From the NCBI RefSeq assembly GCF_005925345.1, contig NZ_SSHJ01000003.1, positions 1 through 64,000 of the forward strand: 64,000 nt of DNA, given 5' to 3'. This stretch comes from Pedobacter ureilyticus (GTDB lineage: Bacteria; Bacteroidota; Bacteroidia; Sphingobacteriales; Sphingobacteriaceae). Shown piece after piece: positions 52,280 to 59,821 of the stretch (within the stretch, counting starts at the first letter, position 1; each line of letters opens with the position of its first letter). The notes under the pieces were generated by a model. It ran no database searches. It had not been told where the DNA came from and saw only the letters and a program-made list of their open reading frames with translations. The translations under genes were made by a program, and so were the position numbers.

Positions 52280-53269
52280 ATGAAGAAAATATTATTGAGT
52301 GGTTTAATTATTTTATTGTTGAATAGCGTTTTTGCGAAGGCATCTATTCTTGATACTCGATACTCAAATCTTGATACTAAATACGACTTCGTAGTAGCGC
52401 AAGATGGCTCGGGTAATTTCAAAACCGTTCAAGAAGCCCTAAATGCAGTTCCAGATTTTAGAAGAGTAACTACAACAATCTTTATCAAAAATGGAGTTTA
52501 TAAAGAAAAACTAAACTTATCTGTATCTAAACAGATGGTTACATTGATAGGGGAAAGCGTTGAAAAAACCATCCTCACTTACGATGATTGGGCTCAAAAG
52601 AAAAATCTTTTTGGCGAAGAAAAAGGAACTTCTGGTTCTGCAAGCTGCTACATTTATGGTACACAGTTCACGGCAAAAAATATTACTTTTCAAAACTCTG
52701 CAGGTCCAGTTGGTCAGGCCGTAGCGCTGTTTGTAGCTGGTGATAAAGCCCGTTTTTTTAATTGTAGGATGTTAGGTTTCCAAGATACCTTATACACTTA
52801 TGGTTATGCTAGCAGGCAATATTACTATCAATGTTATATCGAAGGAACTGTAGATTTTATTTTTGGTTCTTCTACAGCAGTTTTTGAAGATTGCGAAATT
52901 TTTGGAAAAAGGGGCGGCTACTATACTGCGGCATCTACCCCAGATAGTACGCAATACGGCTACGTTTTTATCAATAGTAAAATTCATGGCGATGCGCCAG
53001 CAAATTCTTTCTATTTCGGTCGCCCGTGGAGGCCATACGCAAAAACGGTATTTATTAACTGCGATTTAGGCAAACAGCTTAAACCAGAGGGATGGCATAA
53101 CTGGAATAAGCCAGATGCAGAAAAAACAACCTTTTACGCCGAGTACAAAAGCAAAGGTGTTGGGGCAAATGATCAATCTCGCGTAAAATGGGCGCACCAA
53201 CTTAGCGAAAAAGAAGTAGCCGACAACTATACTTTAGAGAAAATATTTAAGGGTTGGATGCCAAAATGA
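52280..53269 (+). CDS. Pectin methylesterase (CE8)
   Basis: 329 residues, exported. All family 8 landmarks are visible: the start VAQDGSGNFKTVQEAL, AVALFVAGDKARFFNC with QDTLY (catalytic Asp), DFIFGS with the second Asp, and FGRPWRPYAKTVF with Arg. It de-esterifies homogalacturonan so that lyases and polygalacturonases can act. Between the signal peptide (ending VFAKA) and the enzyme lie two copies of a gatactc-type repeat that add about 12 residues. It is near-contiguous with the esterase genes. Confidence 0.93.
   Translation: MKKILLSGLIILLLNSVFAKASILDTRYSNLDTKYDFVVAQDGSGNFKTVQEALNAVPDFRRVTTTIFIKNGVYKEKLNLSVSKQMVTLIGESVEKTILTYDDWAQKKNLFGEEKGTSGSASCYIYGTQFTAKNITFQNSAGPVGQAVALFVAGDKARFFNCRMLGFQDTLYTYGYASRQYYYQCYIEGTVDFIFGSSTAVFEDCEIFGKRGGYYTAASTPDSTQYGYVFINSKIHGDAPANSFYFGRPWRPYAKTVFINCDLGKQLKPEGWHNWNKPDAEKTTFYAEYKSKGVGANDQSRVKWAHQLSEKEVADNYTLEKIFKGWMPK
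52349..52384 (+). repeat. Short direct repeat in the pectinesterase leader junction
   Basis: cttgatactcgatactcaaat is followed by cttgatactaaatac, encoding LDTRYSN-LDTKY between the signal peptide and the catalytic domain. The gatactc unit is commonly seen in intergenic tandem repeats of this group, so it appears to have been captured in frame. Confidence 0.6.
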
Positions 53270-53443
53270 GCTTAACCGTTTAGGGATGATTGAGAGTATA
53301 GCTTTTAAAATGAAAGCAGCATAGTTGTGGTTACTTTAAGTAGAAGCAATACTTAATTCTCTAAGCTTATAACATTAAAAATTAATAAAAAATATCCTTG
53401 TTATCTTTTTTAGGTAAAAGTAAGGGTTTCAACGAAAAAGCGC

Positions 53444-54916
53444 ATGAACAGAAAAGCTTTATATTTTTTAGCAGGTGCATTTATATTGCTAAGCTGCTCT
53501 AAAAAGACAGAAACACCACCAGCTAGTGGCGGCGGCACCAACACGGTTCCAGATAAGCCAATACAGGTTCAAGAAACTGCTTATGCATTTCCGGGTGCAG
53601 AAGGTTTTGGTAGAAATGCTACTGGTGGTAGGGAAGGAAGAGTAATTAAAGTAACTAACTTAAATGATGCCGGAACCGGAAGTTTAAGAGAAGCCATTGC
53701 AGCAAGTGGTAAACGTATCATTGTTTTTGAAGTGTCTGGAAATATCGAACTAAAAAGCAGGCTGCAAATCAACAACGGCGATGTAACTATTGCCGGGCAA
53801 ACTGCTCCTGGAGACGGGATTTGCATTCAAAATTACGAGATGAATGTAAATGCAAACAACGTAATTATCCGTTACATGAGGTTCCGCATGGGCGATTTGA
53901 CAAAAAACGAGCAAGACGCTTTATGGGGCAGAAATAAGGAAAACTTAATCGTAGACCATTGCTCCATGAGTTGGTCAATAGATGAATGCTCATCATTTTA
54001 TGCCAATAAAAATTTTACCATGCAATGGTGTATTCTTTCAGAGAGTTTAAATAAATCTTTTCACGAAAAGGATGATCATGGTTACGGTGCGATTTGGGGC
54101 GGTTCAAGTGCCACTTTTCATCACAATTTATTGGCACATCACAACAGTCGTAATCCACGATTTGATGGCGGTAGCAGATCAGGTACAGGAAATAGCCCAT
54201 TCGGAATTGATAAGGTAGATTTTCGTAACAATGTGATTTATAATTGGGGAGGAAATAGTAGTTATGGAGGCGAAAATGGAGAATACAACATCGTTAATAA
54301 CTATTATAAAGCAGGCCCAGCTTCAACCAATAGAAATCGCATTATGCAAATTTCTATGGAAACAGAGAATGTGGCAAATTACTCGCCGGGTTATGGTAAA
54401 TTTTACATCAATGGAAATGTGGTAACTAATAGTACGGCGGTTACAACTGATAATTGGAACGGTGGCGTAAATGCAGGTACTGGATTAGGGACGGTAAATT
54501 TTAACGCTGCTAAAATGACTAATCCGTTTACCTCTTCGGCTATTACAGTACACACTGCACAGCAAGCTTATGACATGGTTTTACTTTATGGTGGTGCAAG
54601 TTATAAGCGAGATGTTGTAGATACTCGTATAACTACAGAAGTAAAGAATGGAACTAACACTTACGTAGGCTCTAAAACCGGCAAGTTGGGTATTATTGAT
54701 TCGCAAAGTGATGTAGGGGGCTGGCCCAAATTAAATCAAACCGCTGTTTTAAAAGATACTGACGGAGATGGAATGCCAGATGACTGGGAAATAGCGAACA
54801 AACTAGATCCAAATAAAGCCAACGCAAATGGTAGAGATTTAAGTTCGGCTTATGACAATATTGAAGTTTACATTAACAGTTTAGTAAAATCAATTACCGA
54901 TGCGCAATACAAGTAG
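53444..54916 (+). CDS. Pectate lyase (PL1-type) lipoprotein
   Basis: 490 residues, lipoprotein signal (LLSCSKK, Cys near 18) and a Gly/Pro linker. The parallel beta-helix follows from about 43: AFPGAEGFGRNATGGREG, TGSLREAIAASGKRIIVFEVSG, IAGQTAPGDGICI and VDHCSMSWSIDECSSF. The C-terminus has a Ca2+-binding-like segment DTDGDGMPDDWE. It cleaves de-esterified homogalacturonan by beta-elimination. It is separated from the pectinesterase by 174 bases and may have its own promoter. It overlaps the GH28 gene by 17 bases. Confidence 0.88.
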   Translation: MNRKALYFLAGAFILLSCSKKTETPPASGGGTNTVPDKPIQVQETAYAFPGAEGFGRNATGGREGRVIKVTNLNDAGTGSLREAIAASGKRIIVFEVSGNIELKSRLQINNGDVTIAGQTAPGDGICIQNYEMNVNANNVIIRYMRFRMGDLTKNEQDALWGRNKENLIVDHCSMSWSIDECSSFYANKNFTMQWCILSESLNKSFHEKDDHGYGAIWGGSSATFHHNLLAHHNSRNPRFDGGSRSGTGNSPFGIDKVDFRNNVIYNWGGNSSYGGENGEYNIVNNYYKAGPASTNRNRIMQISMETENVANYSPGYGKFYINGNVVTNSTAVTTDNWNGGVNAGTGLGTVNFNAAKMTNPFTSSAITVHTAQQAYDMVLLYGGASYKRDVVDTRITTEVKNGTNTYVGSKTGKLGIIDSQSDVGGWPKLNQTAVLKDTDGDGMPDDWEIANKLDPNKANANGRDLSSAYDNIEVYINSLVKSITDAQYK

Positions 54917-56174
54917 TAATAGTAGAAATATTTTGGCTTTGCTTTGTTTTATGCTGATTAGTCAAGGTTTGCGGGCACAAGAACCTGTCAAACCTCAAAT
55001 TACAAATCAGGCTTATAACGTAACTTCGTTTGGGGCCGTTGGAGATGGAAAGTTTATAAATACCTTGGCAATGCAGGCTGCCTTAGATACCGTAGCCAAA
55101 GCGGGAGGAACTTTAATTGTGCCCAAGGGAATTTTTTTATGTGGCCCCATAACCGTTAAAAGTAAAACCAACTTATTGCTTCAAAAAGGCGCAGTGCTTA
55201 AACTTATTGATGATATTTCCAATTTTCCTTCCGCTAATGAACGTTACCTTAACTTCATCAGTATTAAAAAGGCAAATGATATTAAAATTAGTGGCGAAGG
55301 AACAATAGATGGACAAGGGCAGCTATGGTGGGATAAGTTTACAGCCAAAGAGATTACTTTCCGCAGACCTCAATTATTGTACATAGAAAACTGTGAGCGA
55401 TTAGAAATTGCAGGTATTACCACCTTAAATCCACCCAATACGCATATTTCTTTAAAAGGATGTAAAGAGGTTTATATCCATCACATTACGATCTCTGCGC
55501 CTGAAAAATCAAGAAATACAGACGGTATCAATATTTCCGCAAAAAATGTTTTGATAGATCAATGTAAAATTGCTACGGGCGATGACAATATTGCCATTAA
55601 TTTTGGAAATAAAAATCAGCTAGCTGGCGGGTACGAGGTAGAAAACATGGTCATACGTAATTGCGATTTTGGTTATGGCCATGGCTTATCTATCGGAAGT
55701 TTTACTTCGGGTGGTTTAAAGAATTTAATGGTAAGCAACTGCAAATTTGATGGCACGACTTCTGCCATACGCATAAAAACTGCTAGAGAAAGAGGCGGAA
55801 CGGTAGAAAATGTTATTTATCAAGACCTTGAAATTAAAAACGTGAAATGGCCAATCTTCATCTCTCAATATTATCCAAAAGAACCTAAAACTATTTTGGA
55901 TGAAGTTATGCAACCGTTTGCATTATTTACACCAGTTTATAAAAATATTCAGATAAAAAATGTTAATATTACCAATGCTGAGCTCGCGATGAAGATTTGG
56001 GGACTACCAGAATCTCCTATGGAGGATATTAAACTGATTAACGTAAATATCAATGCGAAGAAGGGTATTGAACTTTATCACGTCAAGAATATTGATTTTG
56101 AAAATTGCAAAATCAGTGTTGCTAATGGCGAAAAAATAAAAACTTATCAAACACAATACACAGGTTTAAAATAA
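54900..56174 (+). CDS. Polygalacturonase-type glycoside hydrolase (GH28)
   Basis: 424 residues with a signal peptide (LLCFMLISQGLRAQ). The four GH28 active-site motifs are complete: NTDG (in KSRNTDGINISAKN), GDDNIAIN, GYGHGLSIGS and AIRIKTARE. It hydrolyses alpha-1,4 bonds of galacturonan or rhamnogalacturonan; exo or endo mode cannot be told from sequence. The ATG lies inside the end of the PL1 gene, so coupled translation is likely. Confidence 0.92.
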   Translation: MRNTSSNSRNILALLCFMLISQGLRAQEPVKPQITNQAYNVTSFGAVGDGKFINTLAMQAALDTVAKAGGTLIVPKGIFLCGPITVKSKTNLLLQKGAVLKLIDDISNFPSANERYLNFISIKKANDIKISGEGTIDGQGQLWWDKFTAKEITFRRPQLLYIENCERLEIAGITTLNPPNTHISLKGCKEVYIHHITISAPEKSRNTDGINISAKNVLIDQCKIATGDDNIAINFGNKNQLAGGYEVENMVIRNCDFGYGHGLSIGSFTSGGLKNLMVSNCKFDGTTSAIRIKTARERGGTVENVIYQDLEIKNVKWPIFISQYYPKEPKTILDEVMQPFALFTPVYKNIQIKNVNITNAELAMKIWGLPESPMEDIKLINVNINAKKGIELYHVKNIDFENCKISVANGEKIKTYQTQYTGLK

Positions 56175-56198
56175 CCTAAATAGTAAAAACCGAATATC

Positions 56199-57821
56199 AT
56201 GAAAAGAATACTTGTTACCTTGCTAGCCGCTATTTGTATAAATGCCGTAAATGCACAGCAACAGAATATTTCAAAAACTTGGGTAGCCGATTTAGGCAAT
56301 GGAACATATAGGAATCCAGTTTTAGATGCCGATTATTCAGACCCAGATGCTGTAAGGGTAGGCGATAAATTTTACATGATAGCTTCCAGTTTTGATGCTG
56401 TTCCGGGTTTACCAATCTTAGAATCTACAGATTTGGTAAATTGGAAATTGATTGGTCATGCCTTGAAAAGACAGCCTCCTTTCGAGCATTTCTCTAAAAC
56501 CCAACATGGAAATGGCGTTTGGGCACCGGCAATCCGCTACCATAACAACGAATTCTACATCTATTATCCAGATCCAGATTTTGGCATCTATTTAACCAAA
56601 GCGAAAAATATTCTGGGTCCTTGGACAGATCCGGTTTTAGTAGAAGGAGGGAAAGGTTTGATTGATCCTTGTCCGCTTTGGGACGAAGACGGCAAAGTGT
56701 ATTTGACACACGGATACGCGGGTAGTAGGGCTGGTATTAAAAGTGTACTGGTAGTAAAAAGAATGAATGCTGCTGGTGATAAAACCATAGAAGAAGGCAA
56801 AATTGTTTTTGATGGCCATGAGCAAGACCCAACGTTAGAGGGACCAAAATTTTATAAGCGCAATGGCTATTATTACATTTTTGCACCAGCGGGAGGCGTT
56901 GCCACCGGTTGGCAATTGGTACTTCGTTCTAAAAACGTTTACGGACCTTATGAGCGCAAAGTTGTGATGGATCAGGGTAAATCGCCGATTAACGGCCCGC
57001 ATCAAGGTGCTTGGGTAACTACACCAAATGGCGAAGATTGGTTCCTGCATTTTCAAGACAAGGAAGCTTATGGTAGAGTTGTGCATTTACAACCAATGAA
57101 ATGGATTAATAACTGGCCAGTAATTGGTATAGATAAAGATGGTGATGGCATTGGAGAGCCCGTGTTGACCTATAAAAAGCCAAGCGTAGCCAAAGCAAGT
57201 GCAATTTTTACGCCTGCCGAGAGCGATGAATTTAATGGAACTGATCTAGGTTTGCAATGGCAGTGGCAGGCAAATCCGGTGGCTACTTGGTCTTTTTTAA
57301 ACCCTAGCAAAGGCAGTTTGAGGTTATACACGGCTAAAATTCCAGATAGTGCTAAAAACCTTTGGGATGTACCAAATATCTTGATGCAGAAATTCCCGAC
57401 AGAAGAATTTACCGCCACAACAAAGTTGAGCTTTACGGCTAACCCGAAATTAGAAAATGAAAAGGTAGGCTTAACCATTTACGGGTTGAGCTATGCTTAT
57501 TTAGCGGTTAAATCAAAAAAAGACGGATTGTATTTAGTTTATTCAGTATGTAAAAGTGCAGATAAAGGCAAGGCCGAAAGCGAAAAACAGCTTGTTAAAC
57601 TAGATGGTAAAGATGTTTATTTACGAGTGAAAGTGGGTAAAGGAGCTAAATGTGAGTTTAGTTACAGTAAAGATGGCATTACTTTTACTTCTATAGATGA
57701 TGTTTTTGAAGCAACGCCAGGCAAATGGATTGGTGCTAAAGTTGGGTTATTTGCAGTGCGGGACCAACAAACCAATGATAGTGGCTATGCGGATTTCGAT
57801 TGGTTTAGGGTAGGGAAATAG
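56199..57821 (+). CDS. Glycoside hydrolase family 43 enzyme
   Basis: 540 residues, signal peptide to about 19. The five-bladed propeller (30-330) has NPVLDADYSDPDAVRVGD with the base Asp, LIDPCPLWDEDGKVYL, and LEGPKFYKRNGYYYIF with the acid Glu. The C-terminal beta-sandwich (about 340-540: SDEFNGTDLGLQWQW ... GYADFDWFRVGK) is the usual GH43 companion domain. Such enzymes remove arabinose, xylose or galactose side chains, here probably from rhamnogalacturonan. It is the last gene of the pectin cluster, followed by a long hairpin. Confidence 0.9.
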   Translation: MKRILVTLLAAICINAVNAQQQNISKTWVADLGNGTYRNPVLDADYSDPDAVRVGDKFYMIASSFDAVPGLPILESTDLVNWKLIGHALKRQPPFEHFSKTQHGNGVWAPAIRYHNNEFYIYYPDPDFGIYLTKAKNILGPWTDPVLVEGGKGLIDPCPLWDEDGKVYLTHGYAGSRAGIKSVLVVKRMNAAGDKTIEEGKIVFDGHEQDPTLEGPKFYKRNGYYYIFAPAGGVATGWQLVLRSKNVYGPYERKVVMDQGKSPINGPHQGAWVTTPNGEDWFLHFQDKEAYGRVVHLQPMKWINNWPVIGIDKDGDGIGEPVLTYKKPSVAKASAIFTPAESDEFNGTDLGLQWQWQANPVATWSFLNPSKGSLRLYTAKIPDSAKNLWDVPNILMQKFPTEEFTATTKLSFTANPKLENEKVGLTIYGLSYAYLAVKSKKDGLYLVYSVCKSADKGKAESEKQLVKLDGKDVYLRVKVGKGAKCEFSYSKDGITFTSIDDVFEATPGKWIGAKVGLFAVRDQQTNDSGYADFDWFRVGK

Positions 57822-57859
57822 CTTGACAGAAGCCTTTGCTCTTAACAGATTGAGAAAAT

Positions 57860-57906
57860 CAAATGCTGATATTTACAACGAGTAATCGCGTAAATATCAG
57901 CATTTG
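57860..57906. terminator. 17-bp perfect hairpin between convergent genes
   Basis: caaatgctgatatttac pairs perfectly with gtaaatatcagcatttg around a 13-base loop. There is no T-run of note on either side. It lies between GH43 and purM, which converge, so a bidirectional terminator or an RNA-stabilising stem is plausible. Confidence 0.7.
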
Positions 57907-57911
57907 CATTA

Positions 57912-59093
57912 TTAGTTGTAAACGAATTCACCGAATTCGCTATTGATGGTTACTTGTTTTTGCTCGCTCGCTTCTACACGACCAATAATTTTAGCATCGA
58001 TGTTAAAGCTTTTTGAGATAGCGATAATATCTTCAGCAATTTCGGCAGGTACGTAAAGTTCCATGCGGTGGCCCATGTTAAACACTTTATACATTTCTTT
58101 CCAGTCGGTACCAGATTGCTCTTGTATTAATTTGAAGAGCGGTGGAATAGGGAACAGATTGTCTTTAATGATGTGAACATCATCATTAACAAAGTGTAAT
58201 ACTTTAGTTTGTGCACCGCCGCTACAATGTACAATACCATCAATTTGGCTACGGTACTTGTCTAAAATTTGCTTAATTACTGGTGCATAAGTACGCGTTG
58301 GCGATAATACTAATTTCCCTGCAGTTACGCTCTCGCTTTCATAGATCTGAACTAAGTCGGTCAATTGTTTGCCACCAGAAAAAACCAAATCAAACGGTAC
58401 ACCTGGGTCAAAACTTTCTGGATATTTGCTTGCTATAGTTTTTTCAAAAACATCATGACGGGCAGAGGTTAATCCGTTCGAACCCATACCACCGTTATAT
58501 TCGGTTTCGTAAGTTGCCTTGCCATAAGAAGCTAAACCAACCACAACGTTACCAGCTTTAATGTTGTCGTTACTGATCACATCTTCTCGTTTCATGCGGC
58601 AAGTAACGGTAGAATCCACAATAATGGTACGAACTAAATCGCCCACATCGGCGGTTTCGCCACCTGTAGAATAAATAGAAATGCCTAACGCTCTTAGTTC
58701 GGCTAAAATTTCTTCGGTACCATTAATAATTGCTGCAATAACCTCTCCCGGAATTAAGTTTTTGTTACGTCCAATAGTAGATGATAGCAAGATTTGATCT
58801 GTAGCACCAACGCAAATCAAATCATCGATGTTCATGATGATGGCATCTTGCGCAATGCCTTTCCAAACCGAAACATCTCCGGTTTCTTTCCAATAAGTAT
58901 ACGCTAATGAGGATTTGGTTCCAGCGCCATCGGCATGCATGATATTGCAAAAATCAGGGTCGTTACCTAAAATGTCTGGAATGATTTTGCAGAATGCTTT
59001 TGGGAAAATTCCTTTGTCGATGTTTTTGATGGCTGCGTGTACATCTTCTTTAGATGCAGACACGCCACGCTGGTTGTACCTATTGTCGCTCAT
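57912..59093 (-). CDS. purM: Phosphoribosylformylglycinamidine cyclo-ligase (AIR synthetase)
   Basis: 393 residues. This purine-pathway enzyme converts FGAM to AIR with ATP. Family motifs are MSDNRYNQRGVSASKEDVHAAI at the start (only slightly different from the usual start), HADGAGTKSSLAY, DDLICVGA, STGGETADVGD and MGSNGLTSARHDVF. The length is typical for the Bacteroidota form, which is longer than the E. coli enzyme. The promoter at 59102 leaves a very short leader. Confidence 0.95.
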   Translation of the reverse strand: MSDNRYNQRGVSASKEDVHAAIKNIDKGIFPKAFCKIIPDILGNDPDFCNIMHADGAGTKSSLAYTYWKETGDVSVWKGIAQDAIIMNIDDLICVGATDQILLSSTIGRNKNLIPGEVIAAIINGTEEILAELRALGISIYSTGGETADVGDLVRTIIVDSTVTCRMKREDVISNDNIKAGNVVVGLASYGKATYETEYNGGMGSNGLTSARHDVFEKTIASKYPESFDPGVPFDLVFSGGKQLTDLVQIYESESVTAGKLVLSPTRTYAPVIKQILDKYRSQIDGIVHCSGGAQTKVLHFVNDDVHIIKDNLFPIPPLFKLIQEQSGTDWKEMYKVFNMGHRMELYVPAEIAEDIIAISKSFNIDAKIIGRVEASEQKQVTINSEFGEFVYN

Positions 59094-59101
59094 AATTGCT
59101 G

Positions 59102-59109
59102 CAAAGATA
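59102..59109 (-). promoter_or_regulatory. -7 element of purM
   Basis: TATCTTTG on the minus strand is a perfect TAnnTTTG, eight bases before the purM ATG. The expected leader is only about four bases. No TTTG is at the -33 spacing. Confidence 0.5.
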
Positions 59110-59121
59110 GTTGATTAAGGC

Positions 59122-59152
59122 AAAAGGTGGAAGGTAAAAGGTAAAAGGTTTT
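59122..59152. repeat. aaaaggt tandem repeat
   Basis: aaaaggtggaaggtaaaaggtaaaaggtttt contains four imperfect copies of a 6-8 base aaggt unit, directly upstream of purM. It is a simple-sequence tract of the kind often seen in the spacers of this group. Confidence 0.75.
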
Positions 59153-59765
59153 GAACACTTGAGTGATTGTTTTTATTGTTATAAAGTTGTAAGGTTGAAA
59201 TGTTGTAACCTTGGCGGGAATTTAAACTTTTGGTAGAGGAGTTGCCATAAGTTTTAAAGATTGAAAAGTTGTAATTTTGAATACTAGGCAGAAACAAAGG
59301 TGATGAGTTTAAGGTTTGTGTACACTATTATGGTAATGAAGTATTTTTTTATATAAAAGCTAACCTGGTTTGGTAATAACACCAACCACGGGCTACAAAA
59401 AGTTGTAATGTTGAGCGTTGTTGGACGGACGGTTACAAAGTGTACGAATGAAAGTTTTGTGTACCCTATTCTAATAATAAAATATTTAGACATATAAGAT
59501 ACAACCCCCGTAGGGGTGAAATTATTATAGAAATTATACGTGCCACAACTAACCCCTTAGGGGTGATATGATTTGTGTTTTTGGTAAATAGTAGCAAATA
59601 CTTTTGTTTGATAAACCTTATTGCAGCGGTATACTTTTGTGAGCGAATAGCGAAACAAAAGATTTAGCGAAAAGAAGGACTAACTTTTATTGAAAGGATG
59701 ATTTTGCTTTTCTAATTAATTGCTTTCGTGTTTTACTTCATTGCTGTCTGCTTTAGCTGACGGAA
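59153..59765. other. Repeat-rich gene-free spacer between glnN-type gene and purM
   Basis: No convincing gene. It contains three copies of a 15-base aaagttgtaa-nn-ttg motif (59183, 59265, 59399), two diverged ~48-base direct repeats carrying tttgtgtacNctatt (59311-59359 and 59450-59500), and a pair of short palindromes (separate entry). Short frames on either strand here have repeat-like composition and no recognisable protein features. Confidence 0.65.
59502..59567. repeat. Paired cccc-gta-gggg type palindromes
   Basis: caacccccgtaggggtg (59502-59518) and aaccccttaggggtgat (59551-59567) are two related palindromes about 50 bases apart, each followed by an AT-rich tail. The form 'ccccgtagggg' plus tail is a widely dispersed REP-like family in Bacteroidota. 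Confidence 0.7.
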
Positions 59766-59798
59766 ACAAAAAAGGTGCAAAGTAAAACCTTGCACCTT
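59766..59798 (-). terminator. Rho-independent terminator of the glutamine synthetase gene
   Basis: On the minus strand, stem AAGGTGCAA / TTGCACCTT (9 bp) with a 9-base loop is followed by a run of T. It starts 23 bases past the stop codon. Confidence 0.85.
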
Positions 59799-59821
59799 AA
59801 TATAAAAAGAAAATTTGCTGC

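Noticed and set aside
59284..59493. 69-codon minus-strand frame in the repeat spacer
   Set aside because: It is composed of the diverged direct repeats and has no protein-like features.
59153..59765. CRISPR-like array from the repeated motifs
   Set aside because: The repeats are of different types, irregularly spaced and AT-rich; no cas genes are near.
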